Shown in pieces: positions 16,114 to 24,362 of a DNA stretch of 35,096 nt. Positions within the stretch are counted from its first letter, which is position 1, and each line of letters opens with the position of its first letter. The notes beneath the pieces are model-generated. The model worked only from the letters and a program-made list of their open reading frames with translations, did no database searches and was not told where the DNA came from. The position numbers and the translations under genes were made by a program. This DNA is from Terriglobales bacterium (GTDB taxonomy: Bacteria > Acidobacteriota > Terriglobia > Terriglobales > Acidobacteriaceae), in assembly GCA_025980765.1 (NCBI GenBank), contig JAICXB010000038.1, positions 1-35,096 of the forward strand, read 5' to 3'.

Positions 16114-16812
16114 TCAGAAGTGCAATGCCAATTCCGCGAACTTCTGCACCTGCAGCAGGCGTTGACCGTTCTTCCTAGGCGCGCTGATTTCTTCGTGTTC
16201 CAGCACCCATGTCATATCGTGCGGAACGAAGACGGCGTTCAGGCCCGCTTCGAGCGCGGGGTTCACATCGGAGCGCGGACTGTTGCCAATCATCCAGCTC
16301 ACTTCGTAGTCCAGCCCGTATTTGTCGGCGACGCTGTGGTAGGCTGCTGCATTTTTCTCGGCGACAACTTCGACTGCGGCAAAATAATCTTTCAGACCAG
16401 ATCGTTCCACCTTGGAATTCTGCTCGACCGGCGCGCCTTTCGTCATCAGGATAAGGTGATGCCCGCGCCGTTGGAGATGCTGAAGCGTCTCAGAGACGCC
16501 GGCGATGATCTCCACCGGATGCTCTGCGATTCGGTGCGCGAAGCGATGAATCGTCTCGCGCAACTCGGGCGTGAGCGGTTCGAGGCTGAGGCACTCGAAG
16601 GTGCTGCACAAAGCATGAGCAAAACTGGCGAGGCCATAACCGTGTTTGCGAATGTTTTCGCGCTCCACTTCGTTCAGCCGCTCCCGCACCTGCTCCGGCG
16701 CGTATTCGCGATGGTTGAGAAAGGAGATGAAATCCGCGATCGAGCGCTCGAAATAGACGTTGTTCTCCCAGAGCGTGTCGTCGGCGTCGATGAGCAGAGT
16801 TTGCGGAAGCAT
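16114..16812 (-). CDS. HAD-superfamily hydrolase
   Basis: This cytoplasmic phosphatase-like protein has 232 residues. Motif I is LLIDADDTLWENN, close to the N-terminus, with nucleophile and acid Asp residues spaced DxD. Motif II is LILMTKG, with the conserved Thr before Lys-Gly. Motifs III and IV are in the region VAEKNAAAYHSV...WMIGNSPRSDVNPALEAG, where the GNSPRSD acidic residue should bind magnesium. A helical cap lies between about residues 15 and 95. The ATG at 16812 is preferred to a TTG six codons upstream because motif I then falls at its usual place; neither has a strong ribosome site. It resembles YjjG/REG-2-type HAD enzymes, and the substrate is unknown. It lies downstream of the SDR gene, separated by a repeat element. 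Confidence 0.85.
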   Translation of the reverse strand: MLPQTLLIDADDTLWENNVYFERSIADFISFLNHREYAPEQVRERLNEVERENIRKHGYGLASFAHALCSTFECLSLEPLTPELRETIHRFAHRIAEHPVEIIAGVSETLQHLQRRGHHLILMTKGAPVEQNSKVERSGLKDYFAAVEVVAEKNAAAYHSVADKYGLDYEVSWMIGNSPRSDVNPALEAGLNAVFVPHDMTWVLEHEEISAPRKNGQRLLQVQKFAELALHF

Positions 16813-16824
16813 TGAAGAAGCGAT

Positions 16825-16925
16825 GAGCAATAAGCAGTAAGCAATAGGCAGTATGGATAGGCTACCAAACCCGACTGTGCTTGTCGCTTTTTGCTTATCG
16901 CTAATTGCTTATCGCGTATTGCCTG
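16825..16925. repeat. Word-like inverted repeat, GCAATAAGC/GCGATAAGC type
   Basis: The left part (16825-16851) strings together AGCAATAAGC, AGTAAGCAATAGGC. The right part (16881-16924) contains GCTTATCGC twice and ends GTATTGCCTG. Read as the reverse complement, the right part is made of AGCGATAAGC and AGCAATTAGC units. The arms can fold back imperfectly. It fills the 123-bp gap between the SDR and HAD genes. It looks like a low-complexity dispersed intergenic element, and its units differ from those of the other repeats in the window. Confidence 0.65.
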
Positions 16926-16935
16926 TTGGCCTTCT

Positions 16936-17652
16936 TCACGGCTTGTGTGTGGGCCTCAGCAAGATCTCGCTGGCAAACGATTGCGACGCCTGCGTGACGA
17001 CCATCGCTACCACGTGCGCCACATCGCCCGGCTGCAGCATCTTGTTCACGTTCTTGCCTTCATGCGGACTCAATTCCGTGTTCACTGATCCGGGGCAGAC
17101 CACAGTCACGCGAATGTTGTGCCCGCGCAGCTCCTCCGCCATGGAGTATGAAAGCCCGTTCAAACCCCACTTTGACGCGGAATACGCGGCGCCATTCGGC
17201 AGAGCATTCTTGCCGGCAAGCGAGGAGATATTCACGATGTCGCCGCCGCCGTTGCCGATGAGCACGGGAGCAAAGACTCTAGTCATGTAGAAAACTCCGC
17301 GCAGGTTGGTGTTCATGATCTTTTCCCAAGTTTCGACGTTAGTCTGATGCAGTGGGGCCGAGAAGCCGCCGACTCCGGCATTGTTGACCACGATCCGCAA
17401 GGACTCGCGGCGATTGCTGAGCTTCTCGCCCAGGGCCTCGACCTCCGGCAGGGAAGTAACATCGCAGCGCACTGCCTCACAGCGGCCGCCAGACTTGCGG
17501 ATTTCCGCTGCAGTCTGCTCCAGGCGATCGATACGACGGGCCGTAATGACCACCTCGGCCCCAAGTTCCGCCAGTTTTGCGGCAATGGCCGCGCCGATTC
17601 CTCGCGCCCCGCCGGTCACGATTGCCAGCTTGTCCCGCAATTCCGTGCTCAC
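16936..17652 (-). CDS. Short-chain dehydrogenase/reductase (SDR), classical
   Basis: This NAD(P)-dependent oxidoreductase has 238 residues. The cofactor motif TGGARGIG (residues 13-20) is followed by VITARR, whose arginines favour NADP(H). The structural NNAG is at 90-93, and the catalytic residues are Ser144 (ISSLAG), Tyr157 and Lys161 (YSASK), with Asn116 (NTNL) completing the tetrad. The start is GTG 17652, preceded by GAGGAGG 9 bases upstream; a TTG six codons earlier overlaps that ribosome site and is rejected. The fold resembles FabG-type 3-oxoacyl reductases, but isolated SDRs have very diverse substrates. It heads a minus-strand pair with the HAD gene and diverges from the exported-protein gene at 17982. 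Confidence 0.92.
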   Translation of the reverse strand: MSTELRDKLAIVTGGARGIGAAIAAKLAELGAEVVITARRIDRLEQTAAEIRKSGGRCEAVRCDVTSLPEVEALGEKLSNRRESLRIVVNNAGVGGFSAPLHQTNVETWEKIMNTNLRGVFYMTRVFAPVLIGNGGGDIVNISSLAGKNALPNGAAYSASKWGLNGLSYSMAEELRGHNIRVTVVCPGSVNTELSPHEGKNVNKMLQPGDVAHVVAMVVTQASQSFASEILLRPTHKP

Positions 17653-17803
17653 TTCCAGGAACCTCCTCAAGAGCTTGCGGTGTCATTATCCAGCATAGGA
17701 GAAGTGTGCGCAGGCAGGTCGCAAAAAATCGAGGGTTATGAATATCCTGTCACTTGCATCTAAGTAATTACGGACCCGCCGGCCTGGGTCGCGCGTTTGC
17801 CGC

Positions 17804-17832
17804 TTGCCATGTATATGGGGCGTTCTTATAAT
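17804..17832 (+). promoter_or_regulatory. Near-consensus sigma-70 promoter of the exported Gln/Ala-rich protein gene
   Basis: TTGCCA (17804-17809) and TATAAT (17827-17832) are exactly 17 bp apart. Transcription should start near 17839, leaving an untranslated leader of about 143 nt before ATG 17982. The leader contains a hairpin GTTTC-GAGA-GAAAC and other small inverted repeats before the ribosome site AAGGAG. The rest of this 329-bp divergent gap (17653-17981) holds no gene. No riboswitch class was recognised. Confidence 0.75.
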
Positions 17833-17981
17833 CAGCGTTTCTCTGCCAGCCGCCGACATTGTCTGTGTTTACTGACTGCGGGAGTCGAGGCGGAGGTTGT
17901 GGTCCCAATTCCCAATTCTGTTTCGAGAGAAACCATCCCAGCGGAACGTTCCAGCGGGATCGAAAGATCAAGGAGCCTCGA

Positions 17982-19625
17982 ATGAAGAAGTTGCTAGTGA
18001 CATCCCTGCTGGCGTTCGCTACCTGCGCCTATGCCCAGGGTACGCAGCAGACTCCGGCCACGCAGCCGGGTCAAACCACAACCGCACAGCCAGCCGGCAC
18101 TCAGCCGCAGCAGAAGACCATCAAAGATCCTGCCGAATATAACGCCTACATGAGTGCGACCAGTCAAAGCACTCCGGCCGCTAAGGCGCAGGCGTTGGAA
18201 GCGTTTCTCCAGCAGTACCCAAATACAGTGGTAAAGGAAGAGACCCTGGAGCAATTGATGGGCGCCTATCAGGCAGCGGGCGACGCTGCGAAGATGACGG
18301 ATGCCGCCAATCGGCTGCTGCAGGTGAATCCCAACAACATCCGTGCGTTAGCTTTGCTGACCTATAGCCGTCGGTTGCAAGCGGCCCAGCAGACCAATCC
18401 GCAGCAGGCGGCCAGCATGTACGCCGAAGCCGCGCAATTCGCGCAACGCGGATTGCAGGCGGCGGATGCGATGCAAAAGCCGTCGGGAGTTTCCGATGCC
18501 GACTTCCAGAAGCTCAAGACCGGCGTGCTGACCATCTTCAATGGCTCCCTCGGCATGGACGCACTACAGCGCAAGGATTATGCCAACGCGCAGAAATATC
18601 TGTTGGCCGCAGTACGGGAACCGGCAGACGCCAACAATCTTCAGGACGTTTATCCTCTGGCAACCGCCTACTTGCAGGCCCCGCAGAAGGATTATCTGAA
18701 CGGCCTCTGGTACGCCGCCCGCGCCGTCGATCTTGCTGGACAGATGAACAATGCGGCAGCGCAGCAGCAAATCAATCAGTTCGCGCTTTACTACTACAAG
18801 AAGTATCACGGCGGCGAAGACGGTTGGCAGCAAGTGCTGCAGCAGGCGCAGACGTCGCCCAATCCGCCGGAGGGCTTCACCATCGCAAAGGCACCGCCCC
18901 CGCCAACTCCGTGCCAATTCGCCGATCAAATCATGCAGAAGTACAACAACGACGTTTCCCAGATGGCTTATGGGGATTGGCTGTTCATTCTTGGATCCGG
19001 CAATCAGAAGGATGCCGACGCAGTTTGGAATTTCCTGAACGGCAAGCTCATTCCGGTTACCAGCCCAGAACATCCCGGCAAAGTTATCAGCGCCACTGCT
19101 GAACAGATCGTGCTCGCAACTACCGATGATGACATTCAGGAGAACAAAGCAGACGTCACGGTGAAGCTGGCGACGCCACTGGCTGCCAGCAAAGTTCCGC
19201 AAGCCGGTGCGACATATAACCAAAAGTTGATCGGCAAAGCGGCAAGCTACACGCCAATTCCGGGGAATTCAGCAGCCACGCAGACAGAGGGCGGAGCTGG
19301 CGCGGATCAAACAACTTCGCCGAGCACGCAGCAAAGTTCGCCTCAGCAGCAGACGCCCACAACTTCCGAGCAGCAGGCGACTCCCGCTCAGCAGCAGGCG
19401 CCGCCGGCTGAACAGCAGCAGCAACCGGCAGCAGGTCAGCAAGCTCCAGCAGCGGGTCAGCAAGCCCCAGCAGCAGGGCAGCAACCCGCCGCAGCCGCAC
19501 AACAACCAGCAGCCGCTCCCTGCAATTCGAATGCAGGAGTGATGCTCACCTTGACTGATGGAAAGGTGGAAGGAGCTCCGGCCCGCAAGGCGCCGCCTCA
19601 TCGCACCACGCGCCGACGCCACTGA
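17982..19625 (+). CDS. Exported protein, helical-repeat body with Gln/Ala/Pro-rich C-terminal tail
   Basis: The function is not recognised. ATG 17982, six bases after AGGAG, gives a clear signal peptide (MKKLLVTSLLAFATCAYA, cut before QG). A longer open frame upstream would bury it. The 547-residue product has a short Gln/Thr/Pro linker, then an alpha-helical region (about 35-340) with TPR-like pairs such as AQFAQRGLQAADAM and DYANAQKYLLAAVREP. A compact domain follows (about 350-430, TPCQFADQIMQKYNND). The tail (about 440-520) is rich in Gln, Ala and Pro, with near-tandem PAAGQQA units, and the protein ends in a basic patch (RTTRRRH). It probably acts in the periplasm or at the envelope. A strong promoter and a terminator bracket it as a single-gene unit. 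Possible roles are protein-protein scaffolding or cell-wall contact. Confidence 0.85.
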   Translation: MKKLLVTSLLAFATCAYAQGTQQTPATQPGQTTTAQPAGTQPQQKTIKDPAEYNAYMSATSQSTPAAKAQALEAFLQQYPNTVVKEETLEQLMGAYQAAGDAAKMTDAANRLLQVNPNNIRALALLTYSRRLQAAQQTNPQQAASMYAEAAQFAQRGLQAADAMQKPSGVSDADFQKLKTGVLTIFNGSLGMDALQRKDYANAQKYLLAAVREPADANNLQDVYPLATAYLQAPQKDYLNGLWYAARAVDLAGQMNNAAAQQQINQFALYYYKKYHGGEDGWQQVLQQAQTSPNPPEGFTIAKAPPPPTPCQFADQIMQKYNNDVSQMAYGDWLFILGSGNQKDADAVWNFLNGKLIPVTSPEHPGKVISATAEQIVLATTDDDIQENKADVTVKLATPLAASKVPQAGATYNQKLIGKAASYTPIPGNSAATQTEGGAGADQTTSPSTQQSSPQQQTPTTSEQQATPAQQQAPPAEQQQQPAAGQQAPAAGQQAPAAGQQPAAAAQQPAAAPCNSNAGVMLTLTDGKVEGAPARKAPPHRTTRRRH

Positions 19626-19645
19626 TTCATTGCTAAGCCGTGTAT

Positions 19646-19674
19646 AAAGGCAGCCGAACGGCTGCCTTTTGTTT
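19646..19674 (+). terminator. Rho-independent terminator
   Basis: AAAGGCAGCC (19646-19655) pairs perfectly with GGCTGCCTTT (19660-19669) around a GAAC loop, and the T-rich tract TTTTGTTT runs to 19674. It starts 20 bp after the stop of the exported-protein gene and separates it from the next transcription unit. Confidence 0.92.
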
Positions 19675-19754
19675 CGTCGTTATTGCCATGCCGGGCGCCG
19701 ATATGGTCGTCATCTGGCAAACTGCGGAATGATGTCTGCAATCCAACTGAAGTT

Positions 19755-22700
19755 ATGCAAAATCTTGTTCGCTTGACTCCCCCTGCCCACGATCCTTCGA
19801 TTTTGCCACCCAGCTCACACGATTCTTCTAAGCACAAACAGTTCGCGAAATCACGCGAACTGGAAAAGGCACTCTCCTCGGTCATAAAGGGTGAGGTGCG
19901 ATTTGGCGATGGCGACCGCGCGCTGTATGCGACCGATGGTTCGAATTACCGCCAGGTCCCAATCGGCGTAGTGGTGCCGCGAGATGTGGAAGACGCGATT
20001 GCGACCATGCGTCTGTGCCGAATGTTTGGCGCGCCAGTGCTTTCCCGCGGCGGAGGCACCAGCTTATGCGGACAATGCTGCAATTTCGCCGTAGTGCTCG
20101 ACTTTTCCAAGTATATGAACCAGATCCTCGAGTTGAACTTCAAGGAAAAGTACGCTCGAGTCCAGCCCGGCATCGTTCTTGACACGCTCCGCCACGCGGC
20201 GGAAAAGCAGCACCTGACCTTCGGTCCCGACCCGGCGACCCACACCCACTGCACGCTAGGCGGAATGATTGGCAACAACTCCTGCGGTATCCACGCGCTG
20301 ATGGCGGGCAAAACTGAAGAAAACGTGTATGAACTCGACATCCTCACCTACGACGGTCTGCATATGACCGTAGGCGAGACCAGCGACGAAGAGTTGGAGA
20401 GCATCATCCGCCATGGGGGCCGGCGCGGCGAGATTTACCTGAAGCTGAAGAACCTGCGCGACAAATATGCCGACCTGGTGCGCGAACGTTATCCCAAAAT
20501 CCCGCGCCGGGTGTCGGGATACAACCTCAACGAACTGCTTCCGGAAAACAAGTTCAATCTGGCCCGCGCCTTGGTAGGCAGCGAGGCCACTTGTGTGATG
20601 GTGCTGGAAGCGAAGCTGCGTCTGGTCGATTCTCCCCCATCGCGAACGCTGGTGGTCCTCGGTTATCCAGATGTGTTCAGCGCCGGCGATCATGTTCCCA
20701 CCGTGCTTGAATCGAAACCCATCGGCTTGGAGGGCGTCGATGATCGCCTGGTCGGCTACATGAAAAAGAAGGGACTGAACGTCAGCGATCTGGGGCTGCT
20801 GCCCAAGGGCAACGGCTTTCTGCTGGTGGAATTCGGCGGCGAAACCAAAGAGGAATCCGATGCCAAAGCTATGAAGATGATGGCGCGCCTCAAGGCCACA
20901 GCAAATGCGCCGCATATGAAGCTGTACGACGACAAGAAGCAGGAAGAGATGGTCTGGAAGGTCCGCGAGTCGGGTCTCGGCGCCACCGCTTTCGTTCCTG
21001 GTGAGCCGGTTACCTGGGAAGGCTGGGAAGATTCCGCGGTACCGCCGGACAAGGTTGGCAATTATCTTCGCGACTTGCGCAAATTGCTGGAGAAGCACGG
21101 TTATGGTTGTGCGCTCTACGGTCACTTCGGACAGGGCTGTATTCACACGCGCATCGACTTCGATTTCCGCACCGTGGAAGGCATTCGCAACTACCGAGCT
21201 TTTATCGAGCAAGCGACGGACCTGGTGGTCAGTTATGGTGGGTCCATCTCCGGCGAGCACGGCGACGGACAATCCAAAGCCGAGATGTTGCCGAAGATGT
21301 TTGGTCCCGAACTGGTAAAGGCATTCGATGAGTTCAAGGCAATCTGGGACCCGCAGAACATGATGAATCCCTACAAAGTCGTCGATTCTTATCCCATCGA
21401 CGAGAACCTGCGCTTAGGTGTTGATTTCGCTCCCTGGCAGCCGAAGACGCACTTTAAATTCCCCGAAGATGAAGGCCATTTCTGGCATGCAACCATGCGC
21501 TGCGTTGGCGTTGGTAAATGCCGTCGTCACGAAGAAGGCGTTATGTGCCCCAGTTACATGGTCACGCGCGAGGAAAAACACTCGACCCGCGGACGCGCGC
21601 ACATGCTCTTCGAAATGCTGCAGCAGGAGGAACTCAAAGAAGGATGGAAGGACGAAAGCGTAAAGGAGGCTCTCGACCTGTGTTTGAGCTGCAAAGGATG
21701 CAAAGGCGAGTGCCCAGTAAATGTCGATATGGCGACCTATAAAGCGGAGTTCATGTCGCATTACTACGAAGGCCGCAAGCGTCCGCTGAACGCATACGCA
21801 TTCGGACACATTGACCGCTGGGCCGAACTGGCATCCTTCGCGCCGGAATTCGCCAACTTCTTCAGCCAAACACCCGGATTCAGCGATCTGATGAAATCCG
21901 TTCTCGACATTCCCAGGCAGCGGCAGATTCCGGAATTCGCTCCGCAAACATTCCGGCAATGGTTCAATTCACGCAAGACCGATCGCTCCCCCGGCCCGCA
22001 GGTGATTCTGTGGGCAGACACGTTCAACAACCACTTCCATCCGCACACCGCGCGGGCGGCGGTGGAAGTACTCGAACACTTCGGATGGCGAGTGCGAATT
22101 CCGCGGGAGCCGCTCTGCTGCGGGCGTCCACTTTACGATTTTGGGATGCTGGACCAGGCGAAACACTATCTCAAGCGCATCCTGCACAGCCTGGAACGCG
22201 ATATTCAGGCGGGATTTCCCATTGTGGTGCTGGAGCCGAGCTGCGCTTCGGTATTCAAAGAGGAATTGAAGAACCTGCTGCCGGAAGAGCACCTCAGCGA
22301 AAAACTTGCAGGACAGACCATGCTGCTGAGCGAGTTCTTTGAAAAAAAGATGACCGAAGCGAAATTCCCGCAGGTAAAACGCAAAGCCATTGTTCAATCA
22401 CACTGCCATCACCAGGCCATCTTCAAAACTGAAGCCGAGGAGAAGATCCTCAAGAAGATGGGAATTGAAGCCAATTTGTTGGATTCCGGCTGCTGCGGCA
22501 TGGCCGGGCCGTTTGGCTTTGAAGCGGCAAAGTACGAAGTGTCGCAGGCGTGCGGGGAGCGCGTGCTGTTGCCCAAAGTTCGCAACGCCGCGGAAGACGA
22601 GATCGTGATGGCCGACGGCTTCAGTTGTCGTGAACAGATCCGGCAAAATACCAGCCGCTATCCCTTGCACCTGGCAGATGTAATGAAGATGGCGATCGAG

Positions 22701-22898
22701 GACGAGCTTCCCAAATCAGGAAAGCCGGAGGCTGCGCTGGTACGAAAGATCAAGTCCGATGCCGCAAGAGGCAAGGTGAAGGCCAGCGCGGCCGCTGTAG
22801 CCCTGTTGGGAACTGCAGCCTTTGGCTTATGGGCGGCCTTTGGCGCCCGCAACGGACGCGCAAACCGTGGAAAGATCACCGAAATGCCGAAGCGCTAA
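19755..22898 (+). CDS. FAD- and [4Fe-4S]-containing D-2-hydroxyacid dehydrogenase (YdiJ/GlcD-GlpC type)
   Basis: This large respiratory-type oxidoreductase has 1047 residues. The N-terminal FAD domain has SRGGGTSLCGQ, GIVLDTLRHAA, TLGGMIGNNSCGIHAL and the C-terminal FAD-oxidase signature SGEHGDGQSKAEML. Two cysteine clusters follow for [4Fe-4S] centres (CVGVGKC starting at Cys583, with MCPSY; CLSCKGCKGECP starting at Cys643). Two CCG-type motifs, LCCGRPLYDFGM and SGCCGMAGPFGF, resemble GlpC/heterodisulfide-reductase modules. Such fusions oxidise D-lactate, D-2-hydroxyglutarate or glycolate and pass electrons to a carrier. Residues about 1010-1031 are hydrophobic and followed by a basic tail, a possible membrane anchor. 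ATG 19755 is preferred to an upstream TTG (19683) that lies only nine bases after the terminator; its ribosome site is weak. Confidence 0.93.
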   Translation: MQNLVRLTPPAHDPSILPPSSHDSSKHKQFAKSRELEKALSSVIKGEVRFGDGDRALYATDGSNYRQVPIGVVVPRDVEDAIATMRLCRMFGAPVLSRGGGTSLCGQCCNFAVVLDFSKYMNQILELNFKEKYARVQPGIVLDTLRHAAEKQHLTFGPDPATHTHCTLGGMIGNNSCGIHALMAGKTEENVYELDILTYDGLHMTVGETSDEELESIIRHGGRRGEIYLKLKNLRDKYADLVRERYPKIPRRVSGYNLNELLPENKFNLARALVGSEATCVMVLEAKLRLVDSPPSRTLVVLGYPDVFSAGDHVPTVLESKPIGLEGVDDRLVGYMKKKGLNVSDLGLLPKGNGFLLVEFGGETKEESDAKAMKMMARLKATANAPHMKLYDDKKQEEMVWKVRESGLGATAFVPGEPVTWEGWEDSAVPPDKVGNYLRDLRKLLEKHGYGCALYGHFGQGCIHTRIDFDFRTVEGIRNYRAFIEQATDLVVSYGGSISGEHGDGQSKAEMLPKMFGPELVKAFDEFKAIWDPQNMMNPYKVVDSYPIDENLRLGVDFAPWQPKTHFKFPEDEGHFWHATMRCVGVGKCRRHEEGVMCPSYMVTREEKHSTRGRAHMLFEMLQQEELKEGWKDESVKEALDLCLSCKGCKGECPVNVDMATYKAEFMSHYYEGRKRPLNAYAFGHIDRWAELASFAPEFANFFSQTPGFSDLMKSVLDIPRQRQIPEFAPQTFRQWFNSRKTDRSPGPQVILWADTFNNHFHPHTARAAVEVLEHFGWRVRIPREPLCCGRPLYDFGMLDQAKHYLKRILHSLERDIQAGFPIVVLEPSCASVFKEELKNLLPEEHLSEKLAGQTMLLSEFFEKKMTEAKFPQVKRKAIVQSHCHHQAIFKTEAEEKILKKMGIEANLLDSGCCGMAGPFGFEAAKYEVSQACGERVLLPKVRNAAEDEIVMADGFSCREQIRQNTSRYPLHLADVMKMAIEDELPKSGKPEAALVRKIKSDAARGKVKASAAAVALLGTAAFGLWAAFGARNGRANRGKITEMPKR

Positions 22899-22922
22899 GA
22901 TTTTGGAATCGCATGGAACAGC

Positions 22923-22961
22923 CGCCCTCGCTGTGGCTGTGTCCGATCGCTGGCGAGGGCG
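22923..22961. repeat. GC-rich hairpin in the gap before the MscS gene
   Basis: CGCCCTCGC (22923-22931) pairs perfectly with GCGAGGGCG (22953-22961). A smaller CAGCC/GGCTG pair overlaps its left side. There is no T-run, so it is not a typical terminator. It fits a REP-like intergenic palindrome or an RNA-stabilising stem between the dehydrogenase and the channel gene. Confidence 0.5.
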
Positions 22962-23018
22962 CCAGTGCCTCACCTTCGGCGCCCGCAAACATGCATCTCG
23001 CAGAGTGCATCTGAATAG

Positions 23019-24035
23019 ATGATGCACAGCTTTCCCTACGAAATCCCGATTCTGGGTACGGTAGCGATCGTCATCCTGGCCGCGATCGCTGTTGCTATTG
23101 CGCACAGGATCATCCAATCCCGCGTCCAGAGCGCAAAAGAGCACTATCGGCTGTACCGGCTGGTTAACACCTTAATCACAGTCGTAACTGCTGCAATCAT
23201 CATTGCGCTGTGGTCGAAGGTCTTTCAGCACAAAGGACAATTTTGGGGACTGATCGGCGCTGGCCTGGCAATCTCTTTGCGCGAACCGCTGCTGAGCATT
23301 GCCGGCAGAATCGCGATTTTCGCTGCTCACATGTATTCTCGCGGGGACCGCATCGAGATCAACAAGCTCAGTGGCGACGTAATTGATGTTGGATTTTTCT
23401 ATACGCGAATGATGGAAATCGGCAACTGGATCAGCGGAGACCAGTACAGCGGGCGCACAATTCAATTCGCTAATGCGCAGGTGTTTGGCACACCGGTATT
23501 TAACTACACGCGCACGTTCGGCTACATTTGGGACGAAGTCAGAGTTCCCATCACCTACAGCAGCAACATCAAAGCGATGTCCGACATTTTGCGCACTGCC
23601 GGGCAGGACTACACTCAAAAGTTTCTCTCAGGGGCCCAGCAGCAACTGGCGCGCATGCAGCGATATTTCATGGTGCAGAATTTTGAACTCCATCCCGACG
23701 TGTACCTGAAAGTTACCGACAATTACATCGAGCTGACACTCCGTTACATCGTTGATCCCAAGCAGCGTCGCAAAGCCAGCAGCTTCATCTACGCAGAAAC
23801 GTTTCGCCAGTTGCGCGACCGCGATGACATCCAGATCGGGTCGACCACCATGGACATTACAGTTCACCCTCCTGACAGCGAATCCCAGGGCGACGACCAA
23901 ACCAAAGCCGCCGACCAGCCCACCGAAGCCGTAGGAAAGCCGGAAGAAATGAAGGACCAGACGCGCGAGGAAGAGCGAAAAATCCTCGGACGTGACGAAG
24001 AGGGTCAACCCGAGGAGCCAGACCAAGCTGCCTAG
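23019..24035 (+). CDS. MscS-family small-conductance mechanosensitive channel
   Basis: This inner-membrane channel releases solutes on osmotic downshift. The 338-residue protein has membrane segments at about residues 10-28 (PILGTVAIVILAAIAVAIA) and 48-68. The pore helix region FWGLIGAGLAISLREPLLSIAG is typical of MscS TM3. The beta and alpha-beta vestibule domains follow (GDRIEINKLSGDVIDVGFFYTRM, then GRTIQFANAQVF). The C-terminal 60 residues are strongly charged (Glu, Asp, Lys) and look disordered. Two adjacent ATG codons (23019, 23022) are possible starts, neither with a good ribosome site. It follows the dehydrogenase on the same strand after 120 bp. Its last 4 bp overlap the end of the convergent antitoxin gene. 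Confidence 0.92.
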   Translation: MMHSFPYEIPILGTVAIVILAAIAVAIAHRIIQSRVQSAKEHYRLYRLVNTLITVVTAAIIIALWSKVFQHKGQFWGLIGAGLAISLREPLLSIAGRIAIFAAHMYSRGDRIEINKLSGDVIDVGFFYTRMMEIGNWISGDQYSGRTIQFANAQVFGTPVFNYTRTFGYIWDEVRVPITYSSNIKAMSDILRTAGQDYTQKFLSGAQQQLARMQRYFMVQNFELHPDVYLKVTDNYIELTLRYIVDPKQRRKASSFIYAETFRQLRDRDDIQIGSTTMDITVHPPDSESQGDDQTKAADQPTEAVGKPEEMKDQTREEERKILGRDEEGQPEEPDQAA

Positions 24036-24358
24036 CTTTTGCCTTGTTTCCTTGCCCCGCGGAAATTCTTTGTCTCTTCTGTTTTTTTCACAGCTTGTGG
24101 CCGCCACTTGGGCGATAGTTCATCTCCTTCGACAGCAGGATTTCCTCTTCCCGCTTTTCTTAGGATATTCAACGTTTCCACACGATCAGCACGGCGAGTT
24201 CGTTCGCTGAAATACTCCTCTGTCCGTAACGCTGAAATCTTTTCCGCAACTGCTACATTGATAAGCTGATTCAAAGCTACTCCTTCCAATTCAGCAAGCC
24301 TACGCAGTTCTTGCATTAGAGAGGGCTGCAGTCGCAATGCGAAATTACTTCGTCTCAT
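24032..24358 (-). CDS. Ribbon-helix-helix antitoxin of a PIN toxin-antitoxin pair
   Basis: This 108-residue protein starts MRRSNFALRLQPSLMQELRRL. The first 45 residues fit a ribbon-helix-helix DNA-binding domain: strand SNFALRL, helix PSLMQELRRLAELEG, helix ALNQLINVAVAEKI, close to the HicB C-terminal/Arc type. The rest is basic and probably unfolded until it binds the toxin. ATG 24358 lies 4 bp after the toxin stop, with GAGGA in the toxin's last codons as ribosome site. An in-frame TTG at 24373 would overlap the toxin and is less likely. As usual for such proteins, it should neutralise the toxin and help repress the promoter (inference). It overlaps the MscS gene end by 4 bp, tail to tail. 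Confidence 0.8.
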   Translation of the reverse strand: MRRSNFALRLQPSLMQELRRLAELEGVALNQLINVAVAEKISALRTEEYFSERTRRADRVETLNILRKAGRGNPAVEGDELSPKWRPQAVKKTEETKNFRGARKQGKS

Positions 24359-24362
24359 GGCA

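Noticed and set aside
16825..16925. CRISPR-like short repeats
   Set aside because: The units are about 10 bp, inverted and without unique spacers of constant length; no cas genes are present.
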